A DNA stretch of 64,000 nucleotides, taken from Lumbricus terrestris. Taxonomy: Eukaryota > Annelida > Clitellata > Crassiclitellata > Lumbricidae. The stretch is taken from contig OX457042.1 of NCBI GenBank assembly GCA_949752735.1, positions 30,391,116 to 30,455,115 of the forward strand, written 5' to 3'. The notes under the pieces were generated by a model. It saw only the letters and a program-made list of their open reading frames with translations, was not told the DNA's origin and ran no database searches. Both the position numbers and the translations under genes were made by a program. This document shows positions 10,738-21,819 of this stretch, in pieces; position 1 is the first letter of the stretch, and the number at the start of each line of letters is the position of its first letter.

Positions 10738-10858
10738 TCTCTCCCGCTGCATTGATTAATTTTAATGCTTGTTGAAACCAAACGGGGACCATGTCCTGCA
10801 CTTTTGAAAATTAATGAGGGGTCATGGTCGGATTGGCCCCCTGGATCCGCCCCTGTGT
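10738..10858. repeat. Fragment of hAT-like MITE (GGATCCGCC end)
   Basis: Starts CTCTCCCGCTGCATTGATT and ends GGATTGGCCCCCTGGATCCGCCCCTG. The same arrangement occurs in the larger element at 55928-56439. No matching left end or target duplication was found, so this copy is partial. Confidence 0.5.
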
Positions 10859-10859
10859 A

Positions 10860-11197
10860 TGTATCGGCTGTGTGTCTGAAAGGCTGGCTCAGTCTGGATG
10901 TCTGCCTGACTAATTCTTTTCTTCTCATCGTCTGCCTCCGGTTAGATACTTGGGTTGTTATATTATAGTAGACCTATTTTGCTTTATGTGTCTGACTGTC
11001 TACTTTCCTTCAACTCCTTCCTACTTCAGCTTGTCAGAGCAAGCAAAAGCAGTCGTAAAAAAAGAAAGTAGACTACGATGGCCAAGAAGTTGTCATTATG
11101 GTATGAAGGAAAACCCCGGCCTTTACAACTTTATCAGGATATCAACCTTAGTGTGGTCCTTAGCTCCATGTAAAAATATCTTTGTGAGAATTTTAAA
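10860..11197. other. No recognised feature
   Basis: Short open frames only. 'CTTCAACTCCTTCCTACTTC' occurs both here and at about 10650, a local duplication. Nothing else recognised. Confidence 0.4.
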
Positions 11198-13220
11198 CGA
11201 GGCACCCTCCTAACTTATACCTTTAGGTAAAAAATATTAAAACTGAAAATTTTGGCAGATTTTTTTAGTTTTAGGGGTCGCTACCGGACGTAACATATAT
11301 CAATGTAAAGACACAGGCGAAACATGGAATATCGTATATTGCACACTATTACTAGTGTACATCACAGTACATGTATGGTTGAATGCACAAATTGGAATAA
11401 ATTCTGGGGGGCAATGGACCGTGCTGGAGGTGGACTAGTGACCTGTGGACTGGTTTACTATTTTGGTAAAAACTCATAAGCGGACATAAAAATGTTTTCT
11501 TCCAGTCAATGCTTCCATTATTGCATCAGTCTTTTGCGACGATAGGTATGTTTCTTCACAACCAAAATAGCAGACTATGCATCTGATCCTCATTATTTGT
11601 TTTAAGCTTGTTATACTTATTCATGAGTGCCACTCCACACTTTATAATGTCATTCACAACTTTCACTGAGTTCCTAGTGGCCTAATCTAACTTGAATTTC
11701 TCAACGTTGTATATCAACGTCTTGTTGGAAAAAACTTGAAAAATCTCGTGTTTCCATGACAAAATCTTCCAGTTGCATTGAGCTTATTACAACAGGTTCC
11801 AATGTTCTTCTTTGCAGTGGATGTTCGATCCAAGTTTTGTCCGGAGTAGTAACCATTTGGGGCTTGGTATAAAGGGAAGCCCCATAGGGCCCATAAATCA
11901 AAGAACGCAAAAGCCACAATTCCTCTGAAAGATACCAAAGGTTATCACCAAAACATTTCTTCATTGCAGTGTCTGCAACTCCACTATTTATTTCCCTGTG
12001 TTTTGTCAATGTCCTTAAAGATCTACACTCTACAAGTCAAGTCGAGGAGTAGGCCTATAGATGGTGCATACGGTGCTTGAAACCAGACTTTGACGTATAG
12101 CAGGCAGATGTCAGCTATACCCTTTATTCTCTTCTTGTTGACTTGAATTATTTCTTGAACATCCATATCTTAACACTGTAAAATTGTGTAAATGCTCTTG
12201 TCGATCAACCTCGCTCTGTGCAGCCCAGCTGAAAAATCATTATGTCCTTACCCTTCGGTGAACCAAGAGAAAACATAACCACTGCCTCCAACTTAATTTA
12301 GGCCTATGTGATAGCGACATGCACTCTACAACAAATCCTTGTCCAGCTTCTGTTCCAACAGGATGCAGGCGCCATTTCTTAGTCCACTGTTCGCTGATGT
12401 GGTGTCGAAACTCATAGATTTGATTTGATCAGTAATACCCCAAGTCACAATCGCTTCATACACTGCAGACACTGAAGATTTTTTGTCCCGATTGATAACT
12501 TCTGTAAACCGAGGATCTGGTCAACACCGACCCTAGAAACGAGGACATGAAGACGGGCTACTATTTCTTTACCGCAGTCTGCAGAGGTCTTCCAACAACT
12601 TTCCATCCCAGTGAATTATTGGAGCAACTCCTGGTTGGCTTTCAGCTTTCAAGTTTTCATAAATTTTTGGCCGATTCCTTATTCACTGCATGCTTAAGGA
12701 TTGAAAAGCAATTGAGATTGAACTCTGCGGGATCATTGCCAAGACATTGTAGTGCGAAAGAAAGTAGGCCTACAAGTGTTGCATTTCTGTTACTCACTTT
12801 TGCCGTGGCATTGTCATGACTTAGCCCTAGGCCTATTGCCAACTTTGTGTTCCCTTTGACAATGGCGAATTTATGCAATATACACGAAAAAACCAAAATG
12901 AAGCGAAATTGCCGCCAAAAAGATGCAATGGCTGTGAATGTATTATAGAAAAATGCCAATAAAATAAGTAAGTAGGTGGCAATCACGATGTCGGAGATGT
13001 TAATAAATATGTTAGTAGTTGTCTATCAAATTCTATCATAGCGATTAACATGGTTGGAAAGCATATCAATGGAAATTATGCATAGTGGACCACAAAGCCC
13101 AAATTAATTCTAATCTTGAACTTTAACCTCTGGTAGTGACCCCTAAATGTCCTCAGATTCTCTCCAAAAATTTTCTCAATTTCTTTCTCATCAATAGAAA
13201 CCAACTTAGAGGGTGCCCCG
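11198..13220 (-). mobile_element. Decayed DNA transposon with GGCACCCTC ends
   Basis: The left end CGAGGCACCCTCCTAACTT and the reversed right end CGGGGCACCCTCTAAGTT match. A second inverted block TTTAGGGGTCRCTACC lies inside each end (about 11269 and 13130). Between them lies a broken minus-strand transposase-like gene. I could not settle the target duplication. The inside is otherwise AT-rich and non-coding. The superfamily is not assigned. Confidence 0.5.
11701..12520 (-). pseudogene. Broken transposase-like gene
   Basis: Minus-strand reading gives pieces in the expected order. Around 12330-12480 it reads AIVTWGITDQIKSMSFDTTSANSG then GACILLEQKLDKDLL, followed by a stop. Around 11900-11960 it reads NLWYLSEELVAFAFFD across a frameshift. 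The 'FDTT.xN.G...GAC..LE...' and 'LWYLSEEL' stretches recall a family of uncharacterised transposon-borne proteins common in marine invertebrate genomes; that link is from memory. Several stops and frameshifts rule out a working product. It lies inside inverted ends, which fits a transposase role. Confidence 0.4.
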
Positions 13221-13703
13221 TTATAAAATCAAACTTAAAAATAAGGACCACCCTAATCAACCTACAGCAGGCCGTGAATCTGCATCCACTCATACATTTA
13301 GCCCAACTGTAAATTCTTCTGTCTGCAGCCTATGTGTGACTTTTAGCAGAACCTTGTCTTCTTCGATCACATTCACATCAACCATTCCTCCCCCCGCTCT
13401 TACTTCATGCACACGGGTGACCTTCGCCGAATCGGTCTTATGCTTGACTTGAAAACTGCCTGTAATCGCCATATCTATAGTTCACGCCAAATTTCAACAG
13501 GCCTATTCTTTTCCTGAACATAGATAATCACCCAAATAAACCGCCTCACAAATGTTCACTTTGGGCTGTTACTATCATGTTTGTGTCCAACTTTTTACCA
13601 CTAACTTCTGGTTGGTTGACGCAATTAGGTAAAAAAAGTAACTGCACAAGATCTGATTTTCAACTGCACAAATGTCTTTCCCAACTACACACTTTGTGTC
13701 CAG
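13221..13703. other. No recognised feature
   Basis: Two overlapping short open frames on opposite strands at 13213-13472 resemble nothing I know. The rest is AT-rich. Confidence 0.35.
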
Positions 13704-14027
13704 TTGCACGTTAAAATAAGCCCTGCCAAAGAGAATTTGATTCTCATCGTGCCAATTCGTCGCTCAGTATTATTATCACCTACATGCGAACAAACCATGC
13801 GTTTCTCGCTAACGATGAGTTGTCGACATAGGCCACATCGTCCACTAAAGTTGTTTCGACACCGCTTCGATCAGAACACACTGGATGAACTCCAGGAGAC
13901 GGCAAGACTATTGGATCCAGGGTTCAAATATATTTATTGCAAATACTTACAGAAGGACAAAACAGACAATGTTTGGCAAGTGCTGCAACTTCTTGTGAAA
14001 AATTCTGACCAGCTTGATGAGGTTTGA
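13704..14027 (+). pseudogene. hAT transposase fragment
   Basis: The frame contains ARLLDPGFKYIYCKYL, close to the 'LLDPRFK' motif before the C-terminal dimerisation region of hAT transposases. It stops after about 108 residues and has no DDE core upstream, so only a scrap survives. It ends where the foldback element begins. Call rests on one motif. Confidence 0.35.
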
Positions 14028-14028
14028 T

Positions 14029-14430
14029 GGTAACGGCCCACTATTCCGAGGGTCCACTATTCCGAAGGTCCAGTATTCCGAATATCCGCTATATTTTGTT
14101 CGTTATCCTGGGTGGTTAGGGTTACAGTGGGTTAGGGTTGGGGTAGGGTGTGTTAGGGTTGGGTGGGCTAGGATTGAATTTAGGGTTATGGTTTGGGTTG
14201 GGGGGTTAGGGTTATTGTTATGGTTGGGGTGGGTTAAGGTTAGGTTTAGGGTTATGATTAGGGTAGGGGTGAGTTAGGGTTAGGGTTATGGATAGGGTTG
14301 GGGTGGGTTAGGTTTAGGGTTATGGTTAGGGTTGCGGTGAGTTAGGGTTAGGGTTATAGTTAGGTTTAGGGTTAGGGTTCGGAATAGTTAACCTTCGGAA
14401 TAGTGGACCTCGGAATAGTGGACCCAAACC
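14029..14430. mobile_element. Foldback element with tandem-repeat arms and telomere-like core
   Basis: The left arm is three copies of a 16-bp unit like GGTCCACTATTCCGAA; the right arm is the same unit inverted. The ends are GGT...ACC. Flanks GGTTTGAT (14021-14028) and GGTTCGAT (14431-14438) match at 7 of 8 bases, so an 8-bp duplication is likely. The core from about 14108 to 14385 is a degenerate TTAGGG/GGTTAGGGT repeat. No protein is encoded. Confidence 0.7.
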
Positions 14431-14711
14431 GGTTCGATACACAACAAAACATCCTCCTGAAAGGTGAGTAGGCTATGCACAAACTGTCGTTAGACACTGA
14501 AAATGAGCCTCTAATCTCTCGTTCCTTCTCCGCGAAAAGGGTTGTTGAGCAATAAGTTTAAGACTTGATCAGTATATTGCAAAAGATATGTCACAGTGGT
14601 GGTAACTCCTTGATGACAAATATCCAGTCCGCGCTGTTAGCTAGAAAAATGCACATACGGTGTCTACAGTCCCTACTGGCCTAGTTAGCTACTAACTGGC
14701 CTAGTTAGCTA

Positions 14712-14970
14712 CACCGGTAAGCGAGAGCGGCATACGTTTGTTGGTTGCAACGAACTGCGGTTCAAGCCCCGGGCTGGAAGTTGACATTCAGAGATTTAGA
14801 TATCTCGGGTTAGCACGTGCACATGTGGGACGCAGGGGCGCAAGCTCCTCGGAGCGACCTTGGGCAAGTTGCTCACCCATCATTGTCTGTGGGGAAGGCA
14901 ACGGGAAACCACCTCACTCAACTCATCCCCAGGGGCGTAAAGCCAATGAACCTGCCTTCGGGCAGAGAAC

Positions 14971-15037
<67 letters not shown>
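14712..15037 (+). mobile_element. tRNA-derived SINE with (CAT)n tail
   Basis: A B-box-like GGTTCAAGCCC sits at about 14759, with an A-box-like AAGCGAGAGCGGC shortly before. A non-coding body follows, then a pure (CAT)n tail at 14971-15037. This order (tRNA head, body, simple tail) is that of a SINE. It differs from the SINE family at 20171. Confidence 0.55.
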
Positions 15038-15038
<1 letters not shown>

Positions 15039-15171
15039 CAGTCTCTTGTGAACGTTTGTTTTCTGTAGCCTATCTTGATAACATTGCAACTGTAATGATA
15101 AACAGTATTCTTAAACCGACCAAAATAAACTGGGCTGCTTAATTAATGGGCTGAATAAATAATTGTACAGT

Positions 15172-15311
15172 CATGGGCGGAGTTTGGTTTCCGTTCTTGG
15201 TGGGGCTAAAAAAAACAAGCCCGGGAAAGGATGCAATTTACACGGTAAAAAATGCATCTGGGTCTTCTTGGAGGGCTTAGCACTCCCTAGCCTCGATAAT
15301 CTGCGCCCATG
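15172..15311. mobile_element. hAT-like MITE with CATGGGCGGAGTTT ends
   Basis: The 140-bp element has CATGGGCGGAGTTT at the left and the near complement AATCTGCGCCCATG at the right. The flanks TGTACAGT (15164-15171) and TGTATAGT (15312-15319) match at 7 of 8. A second copy lies at 56222-56372. No coding capacity. Confidence 0.75.
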
Positions 15312-15319
15312 TGTATAGT

Positions 15320-15911
15320 CAGTCATGTCTAAATTTCACTTTCATAGCATTTTAAAGGTTATTCAAACTAAAAAATTAACGGACTTTCAGCAGTTGCCTG
15401 ATTTGAATGGTGTTCTTATGCGCATTCGATAATTCTGCTAGGTTATACAAACTGTTCAATAAGTTAAATGGAAGAATTCAATGTGCAGAAGCCAAAAGTT
15501 ACTAAAACTGTTTTGTAATAGACTTAAACAGAGAGCATGCATTCAATCATTTAACCTTATAGAAAAAATTTCAGGTTAATATACCTGAACGAAATGCGAA
15601 AACATTGGTTACTTTGCAAATAATTGCGATTTAAAAATTTAACCGCACGATCAATGACGATTAAATTTTGAATTCGAACAGCAGCCGTAGTTATTATGTC
15701 ACACAGCATAGGCTTACCTAAATTGCCACGAGGCAGCGCATTTAAAATACAGTAACAATAACAGGTTATATTTTCAATTCACAAAAATATAAAAATCCTC
15801 AAATAAGGGATTCTGCTTTTGGATCCATAAGGGTATACTTCGAAATCAAATTCGTCCTGAAATTCTAGTTTGTCTTAACTTTCAGTCGGTTCCCATGCAA
15901 ATACAATTTAT
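15320..15911 (-). other. 3' flank of UGT B
   Basis: AT-rich, with no open frame of note. The last 150 bases resemble the 3' flanks of genes C, D and H (ATCCATAAGGG, 'cgaaattaaaattc' type sequence), so it is probably the old 3' UTR. Confidence 0.4.
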
Positions 15912-16295
15912 TCACCACCCAAGAAATAGTTTTATCACAAAAACTAGAAGGCATACGCCAACAGAGATGCATATAGCCAATGCGTCTAACATAATGAACT
16001 GGAAAAAGTTTAAGTCTTTTCCAGCAGATTGGAGATGATCAGAGCCGAATTTGATGACGTGTTCAATCCAGTGGGCTGCTTTCTCCGCCGGTCGCTGTGG
16101 GGCGCTGCGGAAAATTTCTGAAGCCAGAGTAATGCGACGCTTGTATCCAGAGTCATTCAAGATTTTCATGATGTTGATAAACAATTCATCCGAAGTAAAT
16201 TTATGAACATTCATCCCGATTCCAAATCCTTTGTTTTCCATCCGAATAGCATTGTACGGTTGATCACTCATGAACGGAAATCCGATCATGGGAAC
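15912..16295 (-). pseudogene. UGT pseudogene B, last exon
   Basis: Starts GTTCCCATGATCGG right after an acceptor (TTTTACAG) and codes VPMIGFPFMSDQPYNAIRMENKG... through the membrane span. One base is missing in the run after KLF compared with C, D, F and H. The frame therefore ends as ...FLGW-stop, losing the basic cytoplasmic tail and its KxKxx ER signal. The upstream exon is also broken. Confidence 0.85.
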
Positions 16296-16907
16296 CTGTA
16301 AAACAATATGCAATACAGTTCCTGTTTGTCCTAAATTCCAAAAAGTTTTCAACAGCTGCCTAGCAAAAAAGTCTGTAGGCTACGTCTACACAAAATAGGC
16401 TACATCGTTGCTTTATTTATATTTTTGCAGAGCGTGTAGAGTCTGTAGACTATAATTAACCTAATATGCTGGTTTTTGTCCCTAAATAGTCTTTGCAGTA
16501 GGCCTGCTCTTTCAGTAGGCCTTAATGATTTAAGTGCAAAGTGTTCAACAGCTGCCCAGCAAAAAGTCTCTGTAGGCCTACGCAAAATACACCGTTGCTT
16601 TATGTGGATATAAATATATAGATCAGGCTGCTATCCAGTTTTTAAATGGCGATGCGCATTTCTAAAGATAGGCAAGCAATATGCCTATTGTGAGCAACAA
16701 CAATCAGCTGCTCTATATGCCTACGACATCTATAAAGGCATGTATCCAAAAGGCGGGGATGGGGGATCACTGGGGCGTTCAGAAGCGATACAAATTCAAC
16801 TATCATTTTTATTACTTACTGTCGTGATACACCGGGTTCCGTGGTTTTAGAACAGGCATTTAGGTCCAATGCAATAGGCCTTATAAGGTCCCATATCCTA
16901 TCAACAG

Positions 16908-17240
16908 GGCGCAAATCAAAAGGGCGCAATTAAAAGGGCGCAATCAACAGGGCAAAAATCAATCGAGCGCATGGTCATGGAAGCGCATAGTCGAAAGGGT
17001 AATAAGACAATTAGTGCAAGAGAAATCAAAGGGCGTAATCAAAGGGGCGGAAATGAATAGGCCTATAGGGGCAATAATGAAAAAAACCGAACGTTCAATG
17101 GTTCAATCTTGGCAGATCCATAAATCAAATGGCGCAAGTTTTAACAGACGAAAATAGAACAGGTAAATGAAGAGTGTGTTTATAAAGGCGACGAACAATC
17201 CAAGTCACAAGGGCATGAAATGAATATGATGAAAGGGAAC
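16908..17240. repeat. Degenerate short tandem repeat (AAAGGGCGCAATC type)
   Basis: About a dozen diverged copies of a 14-15 bp unit like AAAAGGGCGCAATC follow each other (strongest at 16908-16990, then at 17030, 17140 and 17210). The design recalls one arm of the foldback elements in this window, but I found no inverted partner. Confidence 0.5.
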
Positions 17241-17585
17241 GCATATTCAAATATTTTTTGCAATGAAATAGATGGAATAGCCTAATCAACAAAGCTCAGT
17301 AGCCTATTACAAAAGGCAATTCTTCAGAATCCGAACGCAATTTAGTCGAGTCTTGTAGAGGAAGGCGTATGGCATCCAAATCAATTTAACGCACAACTGC
17401 AAAAGAACCGGAAATGATGAACATGTTCCGCTTAATTTGACAATGAACGGAATTTTATTGAGACGCTATAAAAATCTTTTAATCTGTTGGCCATAAAATA
17501 GCACAAGATTATAAAAAGGCACGCAAGCATTATCAAACACGGTACACGTTTCAAATAAGACTTAATCTCAGCATTCATATAGACA

Positions 17586-17965
17586 TGTTGGATCACGTCT
17601 AAATTGTCGGTTGGGTATCATGGGCTGCCTGGGGTAAACGCCTTGAATGAATGAATGAATGAATGAATGAATGAATGAATGAATGAAAATAGGAATGAAT
17701 TATGGACAGCCTGGGGTAAACACCTTGAATGAATGAATGAATGAATGAATGAATTATGGACTGCCTGGGGTAAACACCTTGTGCACCTCCAGTGTATGGA
17801 GGAAGGGATTGTGGAAGGTCATAGAGAGCTTCCATGGATGAGCGGCTTATGCTTGCTGGAGCATCGCCAAGGCCATAAGTCAAGTAAGTCAAGTTGGGTA
17901 AACAGGCATATGGGATCACGTCAGGATTGTCGGTTGGAAATTATGGACTGCCTAGGGTTAACGAT
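17586..17965. repeat. GAAT microsatellites embedded in a duplicated unit
   Basis: (GAAT)n runs at 17646-17686 and 17724-17754 are each preceded by TGCCTGGGGTAAAC.CCTTG, and the same phrase recurs at about 17760 and 17947. 'GGATCACGTC...ATTGTCGGTTGG' occurs at both 17589 and 17913. This is a small local amplification. Confidence 0.6.
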
Positions 17966-18142
17966 AAGCAGATGGTCTTAAATCATTTTGTGTTTAGCCT
18001 ACATGGTGTAGGCTATTCTACCACGTTGCAGATATAAATTATAATTAAAGTCGTTTCTATAATTAAAATCGCTGTTTTGATCATTTCTCACAAATTTGCT
18101 AAAATCACCTTTAAAAATATGAATCATGCAAAAAATATTCAC

Positions 18143-19293
18143 CCCATGGTAGAGAGCCTCGAACTGTCCGTTGTTTCCGCAATGGGTGATGAACAGCTTT
18201 ACCTTCGGATGTCCAAGGATGTCATTCTGCGGTAGCCAGCCATCTGTTCTTATGAAATCTGGAATACGGAACTCGGAGCTTACGTTGGTCAATCTCCAGA
18301 TGACCTATGTCGCTCGATTCGATTGAATGCCTCGAGGAACTTCTTAAGCAGGAAATCTGGATACGTGGATAACATGGAACCAAAACTAACCAGGATAACT
18401 CCATCCTCAGCTCCATCTAAGAAGCTCTAAAAGTCTTCTGGGAGTTTCTTTGCTGGTTTCGTTGTCAGTCCTCCAACTTCTACCATGTTTGGCAGGATGG
18501 GCTTTGGAGAGTCAATAACGGGATCACTTGTTAGAATCCAGAACTTTGATCTCTCCATCAATTCATCTGCGGAATCGAAAGCCCCGTATTGTTGGTACAG
18601 CTTTATGATATTATCGGGTACCTTTACGTTCTGTTTGTGTAACCTTCCTAGATACGACAGCCAGGCATTCGAAATCCTACCCATGAAACTCATTCTCTCA
18701 GGCTGGAAAGAAAACTTTCCCGGAACAACTGACGGAAGCCATGGAACCCGCATCATCCATGGATCTGGAAAGTCTGTGTATGTTACCCATGGTATACCAA
18801 GACGGTGAGCCAAAAGGTACAAATGATTGCTACAATAGATTCCGTCAATAACGGCAATGTCGTAATGAGCCGATTTAAGCTTCTCTATGAGAGGTTCATT
18901 TTCCAGGAGAAGTATTTTGGCCTGGGCGTCTACCCAGAGCGTCATGACATCCAGCAAATCTCTATGTGAGATCTCTTCGTGCACCATTCGCTGTACTATT
19001 TGCCCAAGGAGAGCTTTCGTCTCACGCATCGCGTTGTCTCTGCTCGGAACCACGTGTATAAACGTGATATTAAATTTCTTAGCATCGGAGTCTGTGTCTT
19101 TGTCGAGCTTGTATCCTTCGTCCACCAAAATGTGAGTCTCGTGCTGACGCCCTCCGAACACTCTCGCAATGGCCGCAAAGCTTGACACGTGGCTGCCCTG
19201 CACGATTGGGACGAATAGAATCTTATAAGACTCTGATGAAGTCACGAGAGGACATACTATGCGAACAATCAATAACCACCTAAAGGGAAACAT
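18143..19293 (-). pseudogene. UGT pseudogene B, first exon
   Basis: Aligns throughout with the first exons of A, C, D, F and H: signal peptide, QGSHVSS with the catalytic His, YDIAVID, and TTKPAKKLPED. After PEDF a TAG stop (18427-18429) replaces the Gln of PEDIQSFLDG. About 130 bases on, one base is missing (GATGACCTATG against GATGATCCTATG), so ...RIERH and [12 protein letters not shown] lie in different frames. The signature [17 protein letters not shown] survives in the second frame and the GTGAAT donor is intact. With two defects here and one in the last exon it cannot make a full enzyme. Confidence 0.88.
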
Positions 19294-19725
19294 CGATGAT
19301 GTTTGGATGCAAACTATTAGGATATTAAGAAGAGGGCAATTATTGAATTCCTCCCTAGCAGAGTTTCTCTAACTTTTACCACGTGACCCTTCGTGTCCTA
19401 ATATTTTCCTGCGGAACAGCAATCTCAACAAAGGGCATTGATGCTTAGCCCCCGAGAAGCATATACCTACTAATAAAAGAAGTATGCCCTACATACCTAA
19501 ACACGCTCGGTGTTTGGCCTTATGGGACCTAGCGTTTCAAGGCCAGCGGGTATAAACACGCGAGTGTCTAGAAAGGCGAGATTTATGTGTCCTACTGTTC
19601 TCTGCAGGCTCTATACTAGACACGGAGCTGCCTCTGGTACCACCTAATAGTGTTGACTCTGTCGTTATAAGTCCTCGCACGAACACGACAGTCGGTGTCC
19701 GATCTCGGCCACAATGGCGAAACCC
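19294..19725. other. 5' flank of UGT pseudogene B
   Basis: The 70 bases next to the ATG match the other UGT 5' flanks. The shared block normally 205-220 bp upstream was not found. The rest shows no feature. Confidence 0.4.
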
Positions 19726-20091
19726 TCAATCTTGATAGGATACATGGTTTCCACGGCCGTAGGGGCAAAGAACTTGCAGGTGTTTCACCTTGCAAGTTTC
19801 CTTGGGGCGGTTTTTAACAAGAACATACGAGGCAGTCACTGTGTTCACCAGAGTCACGCCCCATGTAAAGACCCGCCGTTGGATTAACGTCTGGACGTTC
19901 GGTCTCTTCCCGTCCAATCTGGAAAGGCCCGACGGTTCCTTGATTGCCGGAGTGCCAGCTTCATTGAGACAGCGGTAGACAAGGTCGTCGATGGTGCTGT
20001 GTCTAGCCTTCGACTGAACCGGTGGAGTATGAGAGACTATACGACCTCCTTGTTGAAACAGAGGTGCCACATATACACAGATGCGACTCAT
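19726..20091 (-). pseudogene. Retroelement-derived fragment
   Basis: The frame holds ARHSTIDDLVYRCLNEAGTP, then IKEPSGLSRLDGKRP and a TWGVTLVNTVTASY stretch. This combination (short His-containing helix, EP.GL.R.DGKRPD, W D.T..DT.A.SY) recurs downstream of the polymerase in reverse-transcriptase-type mobile sequences of invertebrates, as I recall it. There is no polymerase domain next to it, so it is a stray fragment. It is unlikely to be a host gene. Confidence 0.45.
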
Positions 20092-20170
20092 ATTTCCGGA
20101 ACTTGTATAGTGCCTATAGACCTATAGGATGCGGGTTTAAATTATCGTTTCAGCGTCCTTTGAGAAAATA

Positions 20171-20375
20171 AGTGGGGCGCAGTGGTGAGGGGTATGTTCG
20201 GTGCCGTGGAGCCGGAAGTTTGGGTTTCGATCCCAATTCTAGACACCGCGTGGGGACTCTGAGCAAGTCCTTTGCTCGCAATTGCTCATGCGCTTTGGTG
20301 TGAAATTGTAATTCGGTGTACACGCTGTAGTTGGGAGCACCGCCGAGTAGAAATCTTGAAGGGCGCTAAAACAAG
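20171..20375 (+). mobile_element. tRNA-derived SINE
   Basis: A tRNA-like head with A-box-like sequence at about 20174 and B box GGGTTTCGATCCC at about 20222. The body contains GCAAGTCCTTTGCTCGCAATTGCTC and the tail GGGAGCACCGCCGAGTAG...GGGCGCTAAAAC. The same body and tail occur inverted at 43336-43552, which shows it is a dispersed family. Confidence 0.65.
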
Positions 20376-20666
20376 TAGCAAAGTGCTCAGACATACAAAA
20401 TGATTGGAGCGTCGATTATTCAGCAGCAGACGACACGATTAAAAAACTCCGAGTTGGCGTCAACTTTCTCTATCATTCGTTACATCGAGAATAGACCATT
20501 CTCTGACTGCAATTATGTTATAAAGCATACGTAGAGTGCTACGAAGCAAATTACCACATGGCTTATGTTTCCAAATCTCTAACAATAATTATTAGAAACT
20601 TTCCACATGGGATTCTGTTTTTAGGTTCCTAAAAGCCGTTCAAAATGAAATTTCATCCTAAATATT
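20376..20666 (-). other. 3' flank of UGT C
   Basis: Non-coding. The final 100 bases resemble the 3' flanks of H (50880-50940) and D, so they are likely 3' UTR. Confidence 0.4.
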
Positions 20667-21098
20667 CTAGTTTCTCTTGATTTTTAAATGCATTCCTCGC
20701 AAATTCAATTTATTTGCCACCCATGATATAATTTTTTTCACCAAAGCAAGTAGGAGAATGCCAACAGCGACGCACATGGCCAATGCGTCCAACATGAAGA
20801 ATTGAAAGAAATTTAGATCTTTTCCAACAGGCTGGAGATGATCAGAACCGAATTTCATGACGTGTTCAATCCAGTAAGCTGCTCTTTCTGCCGGTCGCTG
20901 TGAGGCGCTGCGGTAAATTTCTGACGCCATAGAAATGCGCCGTTTATAGCCGGGGTCGTTGAAGATCTTCATGATGTTGGTATACAATTCATCTGAAGTA
21001 AATTTATGAACATTCATCCCGATTCCAAATCCTTTGTTTTCTATCCGAATGGAGTTGTAAAGTTGATCACCAAAGAATGGAAATCCGATCATGGGAAC
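20667..21098 (-). CDS. UDP-glycosyltransferase C, last exon
   Basis: Codes 143 residues: VPMIGFPFFGDQ (end of the UGT signature; Asp-Gln binds the donor sugar), the C-terminal helices (GYKRRISMASEIYRSASQRPAERAAYWIEHV), a membrane span around residues 98-120 of the exon, and the basic tail ending HLKIKRN. Lys at -5 and -3 fits a KxKxx ER retrieval signal. The acceptor is TTTTACAG before GTT CCC. It joins the first exon in phase 0. Confidence 0.9.
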   Translation of the reverse strand, partial: VPMIGFPFFGDQLYNSIRIENKGFGIGMNVHKFTSDELYTNIMKIFNDPGYKRRISMASEIYRSASQRPAERAAYWIEHVMKFGSDHLQPVGKDLNFFQFFMLDALAMCVAVGILLLALVKKIISWVANKLNLRGMHLKIKRN

Positions 21099-21819
21099 CT
21101 GTAAAACAATATGCAATACAGTTTCTGTTTACATGTTTTGCTGAGTGTGTATTGGCCCAATAATTATTCAGGTTTAAATTGTCGTTGCAGATCAATTACC
21201 ACAACAACAAAGAGTACCAGAAATGAAATTCGTCCCATTTAATTTGAAATTGCGCTCAATTTAATTGAGACGCTACAAATATCTTATTATCAGCTGGTCA
21301 TACAAGATCACATATTATGCTATGACACGCTGACGAATCAATCACTGTAAGCATTTAACAGAAATTTAATTTACTTCCGCCTCATGGACCTGGCAATAAA
21401 TCTTCTTATCACACGGGCTCAAATGTGAGCCACAGTAAAGGAGCTCCTGCTATTAAAAAAAAACTGTGGTCTGGAAGTGCATGGACCATAAGCACATAGG
21501 CTTGAATAATTTTTATTTAGCCTACAGGGTTATTCTATAGTCTTGAATAATTTGTGTTAAGCCTCCTGGGTAGAGGGAGGCCAAGGAAGAACTGGATGGA
21601 GACTATGCGAGAGGATTTTCAGGGTCTGGAGATGACGTGGAACGATGCTGTCGAAGTGGCGAGGAACATAGTGGAATGGGGAAAACTGCATTGCCCGATG
21701 TGCAGAGCTGCACGGGAAGGAAGGTCTACTGGGTGTATTATATGACGTTGTAGCCGATTAAAATCGTTTCTAACAATTAGTAAAATCATTTATCTCCAAT
21801 TCATCAACATCATATATAC
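21099..21819 (-). other. Intron of UGT C (721 bp)
   Basis: Shortest intact intron of the cluster, running from the donor GTATAT (all others use GTGAAT) to a TTTTACAG acceptor. The 3' half matches the intron of A near 180-240. The 5' half holds a LINE scrap. Confidence 0.8.
21554..21745 (+). pseudogene. LINE 3' coding scrap
   Basis: Reads GRGRPRKNWMETMREDFQGL then a short ...WNDAVEVARN. 'GRPR..W.E.++ED' is typical of the end of non-LTR retrotransposon polyproteins. It lies antisense to UGT C inside its intron. Confidence 0.6.

Larger units (their letters stand above)
16296..18142 (-). other. Intron of UGT pseudogene B
   Basis: Blocks at 16420-16900 match intron sequence of A and E. The middle holds a degenerate repeat and GAAT microsatellites. 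Near 18000-18140 it matches the 5' intron ends of A and H. Confidence 0.6.

Noticed and set aside
13213..13472. A small gene on either strand
   Set aside because: The two frames overlap on opposite strands, neither has recognisable motifs, and the region borders a decayed transposon.
14108..14385. A real telomere or chromosome end
   Set aside because: The TTAGGG-type repeat is degenerate, short, internal and enclosed by inverted arms of a foldback element.
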